Position numbers and translations under genes: made by a program. The notes beneath the pieces were generated by a model. The model ran no database searches. It was not told the DNA's origin and worked only from the letters and a program-made list of their open reading frames with translations. Shown one piece after another: positions 41,803-50,293 of a DNA stretch of 64,000 nt; within the stretch, counting starts at the first letter, position 1, and the number at the start of each line of letters is the position of its first letter. This DNA is from Candidatus Hydrogenedentota bacterium (GTDB taxonomy: Bacteria; Hydrogenedentota; Hydrogenedentia; Hydrogenedentales; CAITNO01). Location: the NCBI GenBank assembly GCA_903893795.1, contig CAITNO010000037.1, positions 1 to 64,000 of the forward strand, read 5' to 3'.

Positions 41803-44781
41803 TCACTTCTTTGCGGCGATGACCAGCAGCAGCCCCTTGCCGTGCGGTATGGACACCGCATCACCCACGGCAAAGTCGGCCGCGCTTTGGAACCCCTCCA
41901 CCTCAGGCGCGTTTATCGTGCATGCCTCAGGCTTCAGCCCAAGAGCCTTCCAGTCGATGGCCAGTTGCACCGACACCGCCTCCTTGGCCCAACTGGCAAC
42001 GGCCACCAGCGCGGCGTCCTTCTTCTGGTACACCGTGGCAAGCACATCCGTTTTCCCGGCTTTCACCGGACAGGCCTTGTCCCAGTAGCCGATCATGCGG
42101 CTGTCCTGAATCTTAAACTGGTCCCACAGTTTCCACAACGGACGGGGATCGCCCGAATAGGGGTAGCGCGTGGTCATGCCATAGACCATGCCCCGCCAGG
42201 GGTTGCCGCCGTCCTGAAGCATCTCGCTCATCACGCCGAAAGGAAGGCCGGACATCTCCACGAGCCAGTAGTCGGGCGTCTCGTTGTAGTCGAAGCCCTC
42301 GCCAAACCAGATGCTGTCCACATAGGGAAGATGTTCCATGTACAGATTGGCACAGTTGGCAAAACCGGCGATGTCGTTGAAATGGTTCCACGAGTGCAGG
42401 TCGATGAGGCAGCCCGGCTTGGCGCGGTCCATGATCTTGCGCGTCCGCTGCATGACCTCGCGGTCGAAGCCGATGTCGTCCATGTAGAGCCCGTCGATGC
42501 CGGCGCGGCGCAGGAGGAAGTCGAGCCCTTCCAGCCAATAGTTGTGCCAGCGCGACAGGCCCTGCGTGATGATGGCCGCGTCCACGTCGCCGTTCGGCAG
42601 GAACTCCTGCCATGCCGGGATGTAGTTGCCGCGCAGATGCTCCTGCAGCCAGGAGTAGCCGCCGCCGGGGCCGTCGGCGAACACTTCCGTGCCCAGGCTG
42701 CGCACGGCCCACAGCTCCGCCATGTGGTTCGATATCTCGCGCAGGGTGTAGTAGATTTTCATCTTCATCCCCGCGTCATGGGCCTCTTTCGCGTAGGCGG
42801 TCATCTTGTCCAACTTGAGGAAGGGATAGTTGATGTAGGGGTTGATTTCGTTGCCCTGATGGATGTTGATGACCGTTGCGCCCGAAGCGGCCGCCTCGGC
42901 CACCGGCTTGCAGGCGTGGTAATAGCGCGTGGCCCAGTGGGCCGCATAATCAACAGTCTTCACCGGCGTGATGAGCATGCCCGCGTTGAACTGAAGCGTC
43001 TCGCCCTCTGCCAGCGCGCGCGGCCCCGAGTAGGCCGTGATGACCAGGGCGTCACCGTCCTCCTGCACGCGGCATCCGCCTTGGCCCCCGTTGTTCCACC
43101 CGTCCGGGATGTCGAGCGGCTTGCGCTTGTAGTGGATGTTTACCAGCGGCCACGAATAGTCGGGCCCCTTTAGTTTGAACTGAAGCCCGGCGCACACATC
43201 GCCCAACCAGAGGGCGTCCTGGTGTTTGGCCTTGTCCCAATGCCACTCCCAGGCTTCGGGACGATAGCCGCCCTTGCGGCCCATGCCCATCATGTACGTG
43301 GCGACCTCTTTCCGCATCGGCACGGCCAGCCGGATGTCCTGAACCTTCACGGCGCGGGTCGCGGTCAGGGCAATCGCAAAGTTCAAATAGCCGTCGAATT
43401 CCATGCGGCAGGAGAGCTGCGCCGAAAAACCGTCCCCGGCCAGGTCACTCTGCCACTCGGCCTTGCCGGGCGTGCGCTTCACAAACGCCGGCGCGGCTTT
43501 GCTTGCGGACCAAGAGACCGGTCCCGCATCAGTGAGCACGTTGAAATTCATCGGCTTCGCCAGAACCTCGTTTTCACCGCTGCGGATGCCCGCCAGCAAA
43601 CCGTCCGCGCCCAGTGTCACCTCACGGTTCAGGCAGGCCACCTTGTTCTTGCCGATGTCGAGCGGGGTGTAGGGCGCGACGATTTCATCGTCCAGCCCGA
43701 TGGTCGAGTCGAGCCAGCGCAGCCGCGCGTGACGCCACAGGTCGCCGTCGCCGCGGTCCGCCAGCGATTCCGGAGTGACCGTCAGAACCACCTGCACCGT
43801 TGCCGGCGCGGCGTTGGCCGCGCGCACCGTGACCTGTCCCAGGTATTCGCCGGGCACGGCGCTTTCAGGGACATCCACACCGCACCACAGCGGCTGTATC
43901 TGACCCTGGGCCACATCCACCTTCTTGGCAAAGGTCTTGCCGGTCCAGTCCGTTCCGCCCATGTTGAAGCACCGCAGGGCCGCTGCGGGAAGGACCGCGC
44001 CGCCGCTTGAGGACAAATCGGAATACGTCACGGCCACATCGGTCAAGCCTTGGCGCGCGGCGAACAGCCCCAGTTGAAAGGTGAAATACTCGTTGCGCTG
44101 CGCTTCGCCCCGGAATTCGGGCTGCGCGCCCTGCCGTATCCATTTCAGGGGCAGCGCGTCTTTCATGCGAATGGGGTTCATGCGGTCTTCGGGGAACAGC
44201 AGGAACGGGACCTGCAGATGCTGTGCCAGAAGCGCCTCCGTCTCCGCCTGTGTGGCCGGGACTTCCATGGGGTCCATGCGGTTCCATTCACCCCGCGCCT
44301 GAATCTCCACCACTTCCGCGTTGCCCACTTTTTCCGGTGACTTTTCGAACTTACTCCGGGCTTTTTCTAACCATACTGCATCGGCTGTGTCTTCAGGCTT
44401 GCTGTACGTTTCGGCACCGAAACCCAACTGCCGTTTGGGATGGTAAGGCATGTAGTAAAAGTAATACTCGCCCGCCTGCTTTGCCTGGAACAGCACTTCG
44501 CCCCATTCACGGGTACACTGAAGCACGAGCCGGTTGGCCAGCGGTTCCGTCCCGTCGGCGGGCACGACCTGGATATCCTTCAATTCCGGCTGTTCATCCA
44601 TCCGTCGCCACGGAACCTTGACCTGCACCGCCTCGGCCGCCTTGTCCACCCGGACCACCGCCCGGTGGTTGCCAAAATGCTCGGGCCAGTCCCCCACGCC
44701 ATGGGGTATATCGGCGCCTGCCGTCACGGCCGACGTCGTTATGCATGCCATCAACGCAATGAACCCGACTGCTGTACCCAT
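41803..44781 (-). CDS. Secreted GH123/DUF6067-like glycoside hydrolase
   Basis: The 992-residue protein has a signal peptide ending near VTAGAD. Residues 30-350 form beta-sandwich modules of the GH123 N-terminal type (NEYFTFQLGLFAARQGL near 235, PGEYLGQVTVRAANA near 312); residues 370-620 are a second beta domain; residues 640-900 are a TIM-barrel (INIHQGNEINPYINYPF, KMKIYYTLREISNH, AGIDGLYMDDIGFDREVM, CLIDLHSWNHFN). DGLYMDDIGFD is a likely active-site strand with paired Asp residues. A C-terminal beta domain closes the protein. Related families act on N-acetylgalactosamine-containing or unknown glycans. The leader with AGGAGG 12 bases upstream resembles that of the following gene. Substrate unknown. 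Confidence 0.75.
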   Translation of the reverse strand: MGTAVGFIALMACITTSAVTAGADIPHGVGDWPEHFGNHRAVVRVDKAAEAVQVKVPWRRMDEQPELKDIQVVPADGTEPLANRLVLQCTREWGEVLFQAKQAGEYYFYYMPYHPKRQLGFGAETYSKPEDTADAVWLEKARSKFEKSPEKVGNAEVVEIQARGEWNRMDPMEVPATQAETEALLAQHLQVPFLLFPEDRMNPIRMKDALPLKWIRQGAQPEFRGEAQRNEYFTFQLGLFAARQGLTDVAVTYSDLSSSGGAVLPAAALRCFNMGGTDWTGKTFAKKVDVAQGQIQPLWCGVDVPESAVPGEYLGQVTVRAANAAPATVQVVLTVTPESLADRGDGDLWRHARLRWLDSTIGLDDEIVAPYTPLDIGKNKVACLNREVTLGADGLLAGIRSGENEVLAKPMNFNVLTDAGPVSWSASKAAPAFVKRTPGKAEWQSDLAGDGFSAQLSCRMEFDGYLNFAIALTATRAVKVQDIRLAVPMRKEVATYMMGMGRKGGYRPEAWEWHWDKAKHQDALWLGDVCAGLQFKLKGPDYSWPLVNIHYKRKPLDIPDGWNNGGQGGCRVQEDGDALVITAYSGPRALAEGETLQFNAGMLITPVKTVDYAAHWATRYYHACKPVAEAAASGATVINIHQGNEINPYINYPFLKLDKMTAYAKEAHDAGMKMKIYYTLREISNHMAELWAVRSLGTEVFADGPGGGYSWLQEHLRGNYIPAWQEFLPNGDVDAAIITQGLSRWHNYWLEGLDFLLRRAGIDGLYMDDIGFDREVMQRTRKIMDRAKPGCLIDLHSWNHFNDIAGFANCANLYMEHLPYVDSIWFGEGFDYNETPDYWLVEMSGLPFGVMSEMLQDGGNPWRGMVYGMTTRYPYSGDPRPLWKLWDQFKIQDSRMIGYWDKACPVKAGKTDVLATVYQKKDAALVAVASWAKEAVSVQLAIDWKALGLKPEACTINAPEVEGFQSAADFAVGDAVSIPHGKGLLLVIAAKK

Positions 44782-44971
44782 GACTCGCCATAGCCTCCTG
44801 TTGCGTTGTAAGCATAATGAAATCAGTGTCTTCCTTCCAGCAATGGACCCGAAATGGTTCGGTCCGCAAATCGATTTATACTAAATTATTCGGGGGTATA
44901 CAGGGTTTGGCGTATACTCGGGTATAAATTGGTATATTTGCCCAAATTCAGACGCTACGGCTTTGGATTAC

Positions 44972-46624
44972 ATGACGGACACAGCGCCCCTACAAACCCC
45001 GCCTTCCCCCGCGCGGCGCGCCGCGCAGGTACTGCTGGACCTGTCGCTGCCGCTGGTGCTGGGGCTGTGGCTGCGCGGACGGGGGCTCGGCGCCGAATCG
45101 GTCTGGATGGACGACTTTTTCAGCGCGGGCCATTTGAACGCCCCCACGCTGCTGCAATGCCTGCGGGACCAGCGCGGCGAAAACTGGGAGATGGTGCCGC
45201 TCTATTACACGCTCCAATACTTCTGGGCGGGCCTGTCGCCCGGTTCCATCGTCTGGGTGCGCTGGCTGTCGGTCATCTTCAGCACGGCTGCCATTGCGGC
45301 ACTGTACGGTGTGGGCCGGAAATGCTTCGGCCGCTGGGCCGGATTCACCGCCGCACTGCTCCTTGCCGTCTCGCCGTTCCAGGTCTTCCATGCCCGGGGA
45401 CTGCGCCCCTATGCGATGGTGCTGTTGCTGGCCATTCTCTCCTGGTGGCTGCTCATCGTATGGCAGGAGCGCCGCGGCAAGGCCGCGCTGGTGGGTCATG
45501 GACTGCTGAATCTGGCGCTGCTGTGGTCCCATCTGTTCACGCCATTGCTCCTTCTCGGGCAGGGCTGCTGGCTGTTGCTGGCCGAAGGACGCCATCCCAA
45601 AAGGCTGCTGATCTGGGGCGTGGTGCAGATGGCCTTGCTGGCCACGCTGAGCCCCTGGGTGACGACTATCCGCCCCGCGCCCGACCCAACCGTGCCCGCA
45701 CCGCGCTTGGGCAATCCCCTGGAATTCATCACGAAAAGCGACATGGGACGGCAAAGTGACACCTTTGTCAGCCTGCCGTTCACGCAGGAGGCGGAATACC
45801 TGCGCTGGGCCGTGGGGGTCCCCCAAAAGTACACCGAGGCGGCGTTGGGCCCAAACACCGAATCCCTGCTCGCATGGAGTCCAACCGTGGAATTGGCCGA
45901 GGCGCGTCTGTCCCTGCTCGGATTTGCCGCCGCGCTGCTGTTGTGCGCGGGCGCATACCGGGCGGAATGGAGGCACCGGCATGCCCGCGGGTCCCAATTG
46001 CCGCCTGGCGTGGACACCCCGGAAGAAGGCCTGACGCGCGCCCGCCGCATCGCCGCGGCGCTGTGCTGGTTCATGCTGCCCGCGCTGGGCATGTACCTGG
46101 CCGCCGTGCTGTGGAAACCGCACGCCTTCCAGGCGCGTTACGTGCTGTACATCTGGCCCGCGCTCTATCTGTGCTGCGGGCTCGCGGCCGCCCGGTTTCG
46201 CGCGGCTGTCCTGCGGCTGCTCTTGCCCCTCACCATGGGCGCGGCGCTACTAACGCTTTCCTTGATGTCCATGCTGCTGCCCATGCGGACCGACTATCTC
46301 GGCGCGGCGCGCCTGATCCATCCCGACATGAATGGGCGTGTCACGGTGGCGGTGCAGGATTGGAACGTGTACCGGCTGCTGGGATTCAACGCCCCGGACC
46401 TTGTGCCCGAACTCCAGCGCTGCATGACCGTTTACGGCGTGATTGGGCAGGTTCTAAAGACAACCGCCGCAAGCCCGGCCGCGTGGGCCCTGTTTGAGGG
46501 GCAGGAAAGCCTGGAAGACCGACAGCAGTTCGAACAGCGCATGAAGGAGCTTGGCATCGCGTGCCGGCGCACCATCCTTCCGGGCATGCACAATCTGTAC
46601 CTGTACCGATGTGCGAAGCCTTGA
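44972..46624 (+). CDS. GT39-like membrane glycosyltransferase A
   Basis: The 550-residue polytopic protein has about 11 helices and a GT-C fold. The first extracytoplasmic loop contains the acidic motif SVWMDDFF, equivalent to the DE/DD catalytic motif of PMT, ArnT and other GT39/GT83 transferases that use polyprenyl-phosphate sugars. FGRWAGFTAALLLAVSPFQV and FHARGLRPYAM are typical of bacterial members. It would transfer a sugar to lipid or protein on the periplasmic side. The ATG at 44972 is preferred over an upstream TTG at 44963; no strong ribosome-binding site is visible. It is convergent with a paralogue only 7 bases away. Confidence 0.82.
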   Translation: MTDTAPLQTPPSPARRAAQVLLDLSLPLVLGLWLRGRGLGAESVWMDDFFSAGHLNAPTLLQCLRDQRGENWEMVPLYYTLQYFWAGLSPGSIVWVRWLSVIFSTAAIAALYGVGRKCFGRWAGFTAALLLAVSPFQVFHARGLRPYAMVLLLAILSWWLLIVWQERRGKAALVGHGLLNLALLWSHLFTPLLLLGQGCWLLLAEGRHPKRLLIWGVVQMALLATLSPWVTTIRPAPDPTVPAPRLGNPLEFITKSDMGRQSDTFVSLPFTQEAEYLRWAVGVPQKYTEAALGPNTESLLAWSPTVELAEARLSLLGFAAALLLCAGAYRAEWRHRHARGSQLPPGVDTPEEGLTRARRIAAALCWFMLPALGMYLAAVLWKPHAFQARYVLYIWPALYLCCGLAAARFRAAVLRLLLPLTMGAALLTLSLMSMLLPMRTDYLGAARLIHPDMNGRVTVAVQDWNVYRLLGFNAPDLVPELQRCMTVYGVIGQVLKTTAASPAAWALFEGQESLEDRQQFEQRMKELGIACRRTILPGMHNLYLYRCAKP

Positions 46625-46631
46625 ACAGGCA

Positions 46632-48281
46632 TCAAACGCCGGGGGGTGCTGTGACGTGGAACAGGTACACATTCTGCATGCCCAGGAATCGCCGCTTCGT
46701 GTAGCAGGCGCCAACTTCGTTGAGCACTCCGGTGTAAAATTCGGCGAGGCCGGAAATGTCGGCGGGGGCCTGGTAGTGCGTCGGCAAAGCGGTTAAAACG
46801 ACCCAAAACGGCTGTCCTGACAGCAACAGCTCGTCCGTCCGGTTGCACAGACCCTCGAATCCATCGGCATTGACGATCTCCATCGCCGGCTGGCCAAGGC
46901 TGTACGCGAGCAGCCATTGCGTGTTGCGGTTGTGCGCGACGAGTTTCTCTTCGGGGCCTTTTTCCGCGCGCAACGTTTTGGCCGCGGCAAGGTAATTCTG
47001 GCGTATCGGCAATTGCACGGCAAGCACGGTCTGGACCCCCATGAGCGCAACAATGGCGGCGGCCACCGCCGCGCGCAGCAGGCCCGACAGCCGGAGTCTG
47101 GCCGCCGGGCTTTCGGACTGGGAACCCAGTAACGCCACGGCGCCGCCCGCCATCAGGTAAAGCGCGGGAGAGCCATAGATGGAGAAGCGCGCCTGAAACA
47201 ACTCAAGGTGTGTCACCCAGGTCAGCGCAAAAAGAATCAGGCTTGGACCGGCAAACAGGAGCAGCAGAAAGGCCGCCCAATGAACGGGTTGAGGGTCATT
47301 CATCCTCCCACCGCGTGTTTCGGGCTTCGCCCCTCTCAGCGCCGAGGCAATCATCAGGAAGGCGCATGCGGCGACAAAGACCCAGGCCAGGATGCGTTCA
47401 AAGCGCGGCTGGACGGTCAGGACCTCGTTGACAAAGGGGCTCACCTCCTCCGGGGTCTTGTCCAGCGGAAGCGCGCCAAACACCCAGTGCAGATACACCG
47501 TGTCTTTGTGGAACAGGTCGGCCCAAAGCGCCATGCCCGTTGGGGGGGGAGACTTGGGGCTTTCCATGCCGCCCTGAAGTGCGGCGATCCACAATAGGAC
47601 CAGCAGAATGACGGCAATGTGCGCCACACCCCACCCGAGGTTGCGTTTCCATTTCCGGAATCCGGTCAACAGCAGCAGAAGACCGGCCGGCGCCAGAAAG
47701 ATTGCGGCAAGCAAATGCGTCCACATCAGCAGGACATTTGCCGCGAGGTGCAAAGCCCACCAGCGCCGACCGTCGCCGGACACCGCGCGAACAAGGGCAT
47801 ACACGGAACACAACGCCAGAAGGGTCACCAGCGCATAGGGACGAATCTCCTGCCCGTGGAAAATGTGAAACGGCGACATGGCGAAAAGAACGGCGGCAAC
47901 CGTTCCCGCCCACCGCCCAAACATGCGGCGACCGATCAGGTAAAGGAACACCGCGGCCCCTGCGGCGAAAAGCACCGACAGCCCGCGCACCGCGACCAGA
48001 CTGCCGCCCGACCATTGTGCCGTATAGTATTCAAGCGTGTGGTACACGGGCACCATGTGCCAGTCCCACTGGAGCTGCTGACGGAGACACTCCATCAGGC
48101 TGGGCGCATTGGTGAAGCGAACCGTTATGTACTCGTCATACCAGACGGACTGTTCCGAAAGATGGATGCAGCGCAGGAGGACGGTCAGGACGGCCACGGC
48201 CGCGATGAGAAGACCATCCGGGCACAGGGGGACGCCGCGCTTCCCGGACATTTTCGCTTGAATGTGCAAGAACGGTGACAT
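46632..48281 (-). CDS. GT39-like membrane glycosyltransferase B
   Basis: The 549-residue paralogue of the adjacent transferase has the same GT-C layout: acidic loop motif SVWYDEYITVRFTNAP, then MECLRQQ, MVPVYHTLEYYTAQWSGGS, FGRWAGTVAAVLFAMSPFHI and FHGQEIRPYALV. The catalytic acidic pair is Asp-Glu here and Asp-Asp in the neighbour, suggesting divergence in donor or acceptor use. AGGA lies about 6 bases before the ATG at 48281. The two genes are tail to tail, so the pair arose by inverted duplication or by insertion of one copy in reverse. Confidence 0.82.
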   Translation of the reverse strand: MSPFLHIQAKMSGKRGVPLCPDGLLIAAVAVLTVLLRCIHLSEQSVWYDEYITVRFTNAPSLMECLRQQLQWDWHMVPVYHTLEYYTAQWSGGSLVAVRGLSVLFAAGAAVFLYLIGRRMFGRWAGTVAAVLFAMSPFHIFHGQEIRPYALVTLLALCSVYALVRAVSGDGRRWWALHLAANVLLMWTHLLAAIFLAPAGLLLLLTGFRKWKRNLGWGVAHIAVILLVLLWIAALQGGMESPKSPPPTGMALWADLFHKDTVYLHWVFGALPLDKTPEEVSPFVNEVLTVQPRFERILAWVFVAACAFLMIASALRGAKPETRGGRMNDPQPVHWAAFLLLLFAGPSLILFALTWVTHLELFQARFSIYGSPALYLMAGGAVALLGSQSESPAARLRLSGLLRAAVAAAIVALMGVQTVLAVQLPIRQNYLAAAKTLRAEKGPEEKLVAHNRNTQWLLAYSLGQPAMEIVNADGFEGLCNRTDELLLSGQPFWVVLTALPTHYQAPADISGLAEFYTGVLNEVGACYTKRRFLGMQNVYLFHVTAPPGV

Positions 48282-48479
48282 TGCTTTCCTGCCTCACGCT
48301 GAACGCCTGCCCGTGACGCGCCGCATTCCCAAAGCGCCGCGATGATTGACAAACCGGCGCTTGAACGATTAACGGGGGGAGACCCGGCAATTCATCTTAT
48401 AGAATACGGTTGGCCGCTTCAATAACTGCCCAAGTTCTTTGCCCGGACCCGGAGCAATTGGGAAACAACTTTCCCCGCC

Positions 48480-48509
48480 TTGCCGCAAATTCCATAAATA
48501 CGCTATGAT
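48480..48509 (+). promoter_or_regulatory. Promoter for the aspartate aminotransferase gene
   Basis: TTGCCG (48480-48485) and TATGAT (48504-48509) are spaced by 18 bases. Translation begins about 70 bases downstream of the expected start. The remainder of 48282-48586 shows nothing else I can name. Confidence 0.55.
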
Positions 48510-48586
48510 CATCCCGCCGCAACGCGCCTGTATGCGTCGCGGCATGTCTGCAACTAGGCACCGCCCAACGATGAAAGGCCCGTGTT

Positions 48587-49783
48587 ATGTTTGAACGGCT
48601 CGAAATGGCCCCGCCCGACGCGATTCTGGGTTTGACCGAGGCTTTCAAGAAGGACCCCCGGCCCGAGAAGATTAATCTGGGCGTGGGCGTCTACAAGGAC
48701 GCCAAAAACGACACCCCCGTGCTGGCGTCGGTCAAGGCGGCGGAACGGCTGCTCCTGGACAAGGAAACGACCAAGAACTACATGCCCATGCCCGGCGACC
48801 CGGCCTATGGCAAGGCGGTGCAGGGGCTGGTTTTCGGCACAGACAGCGCTATCAACCGCGACAACCGCGCACGCACGGCCCACACGCCGGGCGGCACGGG
48901 CGCGCTGCGCGTGGCGGCCGATTTCATCCTCCGCTGCTACGGCAAGAGCACGATCTGGATGAGCGACCCGACCTGGGCCAACCATCCCGCCATCTTCGAG
49001 GCGGCCGGCCATGAGGTAAAGTACTACCCCTATTACGACCCAACCGGCAAGGGCCTGGCCTTCGACGCCATGCTCGCCACGCTGGCGCAGGTGCCCGCGG
49101 GCGATGTCGTGCTGCTGCACGGCTGCTGCCACAACCCCAGCGGCATCGATCCTGAAGCCGCGCAGTGGCAGGCCATCGCCGACACCGCGGCCAAGGCCGG
49201 CTGGCTGCCGCTGGTGGATTTCGCCTACCAGGGCTTCGCCGACGGGCTGGAAGAGGACGCCACGGGCCTGCGCATCCTGTGCAATGCGGTGTCCGAACTG
49301 ATCGTGTGCAGTTCCTTCTCCAAGAACTTCGGCCTCTACCGTGAGCGCTGCGGCGCATTCACGCTCGTGGCGGGCGACGCCGACGCGGCGGAGAAGGCCT
49401 TCAGCCAGGTGGAAAAGGCCATCCGCACCAACTACTCCAACCCGCCGGCCCACGGCGGCCTGATCATCACCACTATCCTGTCCGACCCGGCGCTGCGCGC
49501 CCAGTGGGAGCAGGAAGTGGCCGACATGCGCGCCCGCATCAACGGCATGCGCAAGCTCTTCGTGGACACCCTCAAGACCAAGGGCGTCGAGCGCGACTTC
49601 TCCTTCATCACCCGCCAGAAGGGCATGTTCTCCTTCTCCGGCCTGAACAAGGACCAGGTCAACACGCTGCGCGAGAAATACGCCCTCTACATCGTCGGTT
49701 CGGGCCGCATCAACGTCGCCGGCATGACCGAAGCGAACATCGACAGCCTTTGCACCGCCATCGCGGACGTGCTCAAAGGATAA
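48587..49783 (+). CDS. aspC: Aspartate/aromatic amino acid aminotransferase
   Basis: This cytosolic PLP enzyme of class Ialpha transfers the amino group between aspartate (or aromatic amino acids) and 2-oxoglutarate. The 398 residues match AspC/TyrB from end to end: [10 protein letters not shown] near 29, Asn183 in CHNPSG, Asp211 and Tyr214 in DFAYQGF, PLP Lys246 in [15 protein letters not shown], and SGRINVAGM with Arg374 at the C-terminus. AAAGG lies 8 bases before the ATG. It has its own promoter and a strong terminator, so it is a single-gene unit. AspC versus TyrB cannot be decided from sequence alone. Confidence 0.93.
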   Translation: MFERLEMAPPDAILGLTEAFKKDPRPEKINLGVGVYKDAKNDTPVLASVKAAERLLLDKETTKNYMPMPGDPAYGKAVQGLVFGTDSAINRDNRARTAHTPGGTGALRVAADFILRCYGKSTIWMSDPTWANHPAIFEAAGHEVKYYPYYDPTGKGLAFDAMLATLAQVPAGDVVLLHGCCHNPSGIDPEAAQWQAIADTAAKAGWLPLVDFAYQGFADGLEEDATGLRILCNAVSELIVCSSFSKNFGLYRERCGAFTLVAGDADAAEKAFSQVEKAIRTNYSNPPAHGGLIITTILSDPALRAQWEQEVADMRARINGMRKLFVDTLKTKGVERDFSFITRQKGMFSFSGLNKDQVNTLREKYALYIVGSGRINVAGMTEANIDSLCTAIADVLKG

Positions 49784-49800
49784 ACAGAAAGCATCGAAAC

Positions 49801-49840
49801 AAAACCGCCGTCCCGGAGTGCCGGGACGGCGGTTTTATTT
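49801..49840 (+). terminator. Intrinsic terminator of aspC
   Basis: A perfect 15-bp stem (49801-49815 with 49820-49834) closes an AGTG loop and is followed by TATTTT, 18 bases after the stop codon. Confidence 0.9.
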
Positions 49841-49874
49841 TAGAAGTGCATGATGTGTATCCACACACCCCCCC

Positions 49875-50012
49875 AAGTCGAACCCCCAAGTCGAACCCCC
49901 AAGTCGAACCCCCAAGTCGAACCCCCAAGTCGAACCCCCAAGTCGAACCCCCAAGTCGAACCCCCAGTCGAAGCTCCAGTCGAAGCTCCAGTCGAAGCTC
50001 CAGTCGAAGCTC
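49875..50012. repeat. Tandem repeats: seven 13-bp and four 12-bp units
   Basis: Seven exact copies of AAGTCGAACCCCC (49875-49965) are followed by four copies of AGTCGAAGCTCC (49966-50012, last one base short). Both units share the heptamer AGTCGAA. There are no unique spacers, so it is not a CRISPR array; the period is not a multiple of 3, so it is not a coding repeat. Confidence 0.92.
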
Positions 50013-50084
50013 AAATTGAGTCCTATGCCGGGCCCTTCGTTTCGCCTTGGATTCTTTCCGTTCGGATATCCCAAGGGGATTACG

Positions 50085-50240
50085 GAGCAAAGCCCGGGGT
50101 TGGCCGAAGTCACGCGTCAGCGTGACGAAGGCCTACCCCGGGTAGTCGGCACGCACCTCCCCTGTTTTTCCTACTCTGAAAGAGTTCGCCTTGTCCACTC
50201 TGCAAGGGTGGTTCCCATCCAGAGCAACAACACTTTCAGC
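50085..50240. other. Structured noncoding element next to the tandem repeat
   Basis: No gene is supported between 49841 and 50293. This part contains several short hairpins: CCCGGGGT (near 50092) with ACCCCGGG (near 50133), TCACGC with GCGTGA between them, ACTCTGAAAGAGT near 50172 and CACTCTGCAAGGGTG near 50198. It resembles a folded RNA or a palindromic repeat of the kind dispersed in such genomes; I cannot name a family. Confidence 0.4.
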
Positions 50241-50293
50241 GCAGGGCTGGGTGGGTGAACCCCGCTAATGCAAGGAAGAACCTACGGGCAATC

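Noticed and set aside
49875..50012. Possible CRISPR array
   Set aside because: Units are 12-13 bases, contiguous and without spacers, and no cas gene is present.
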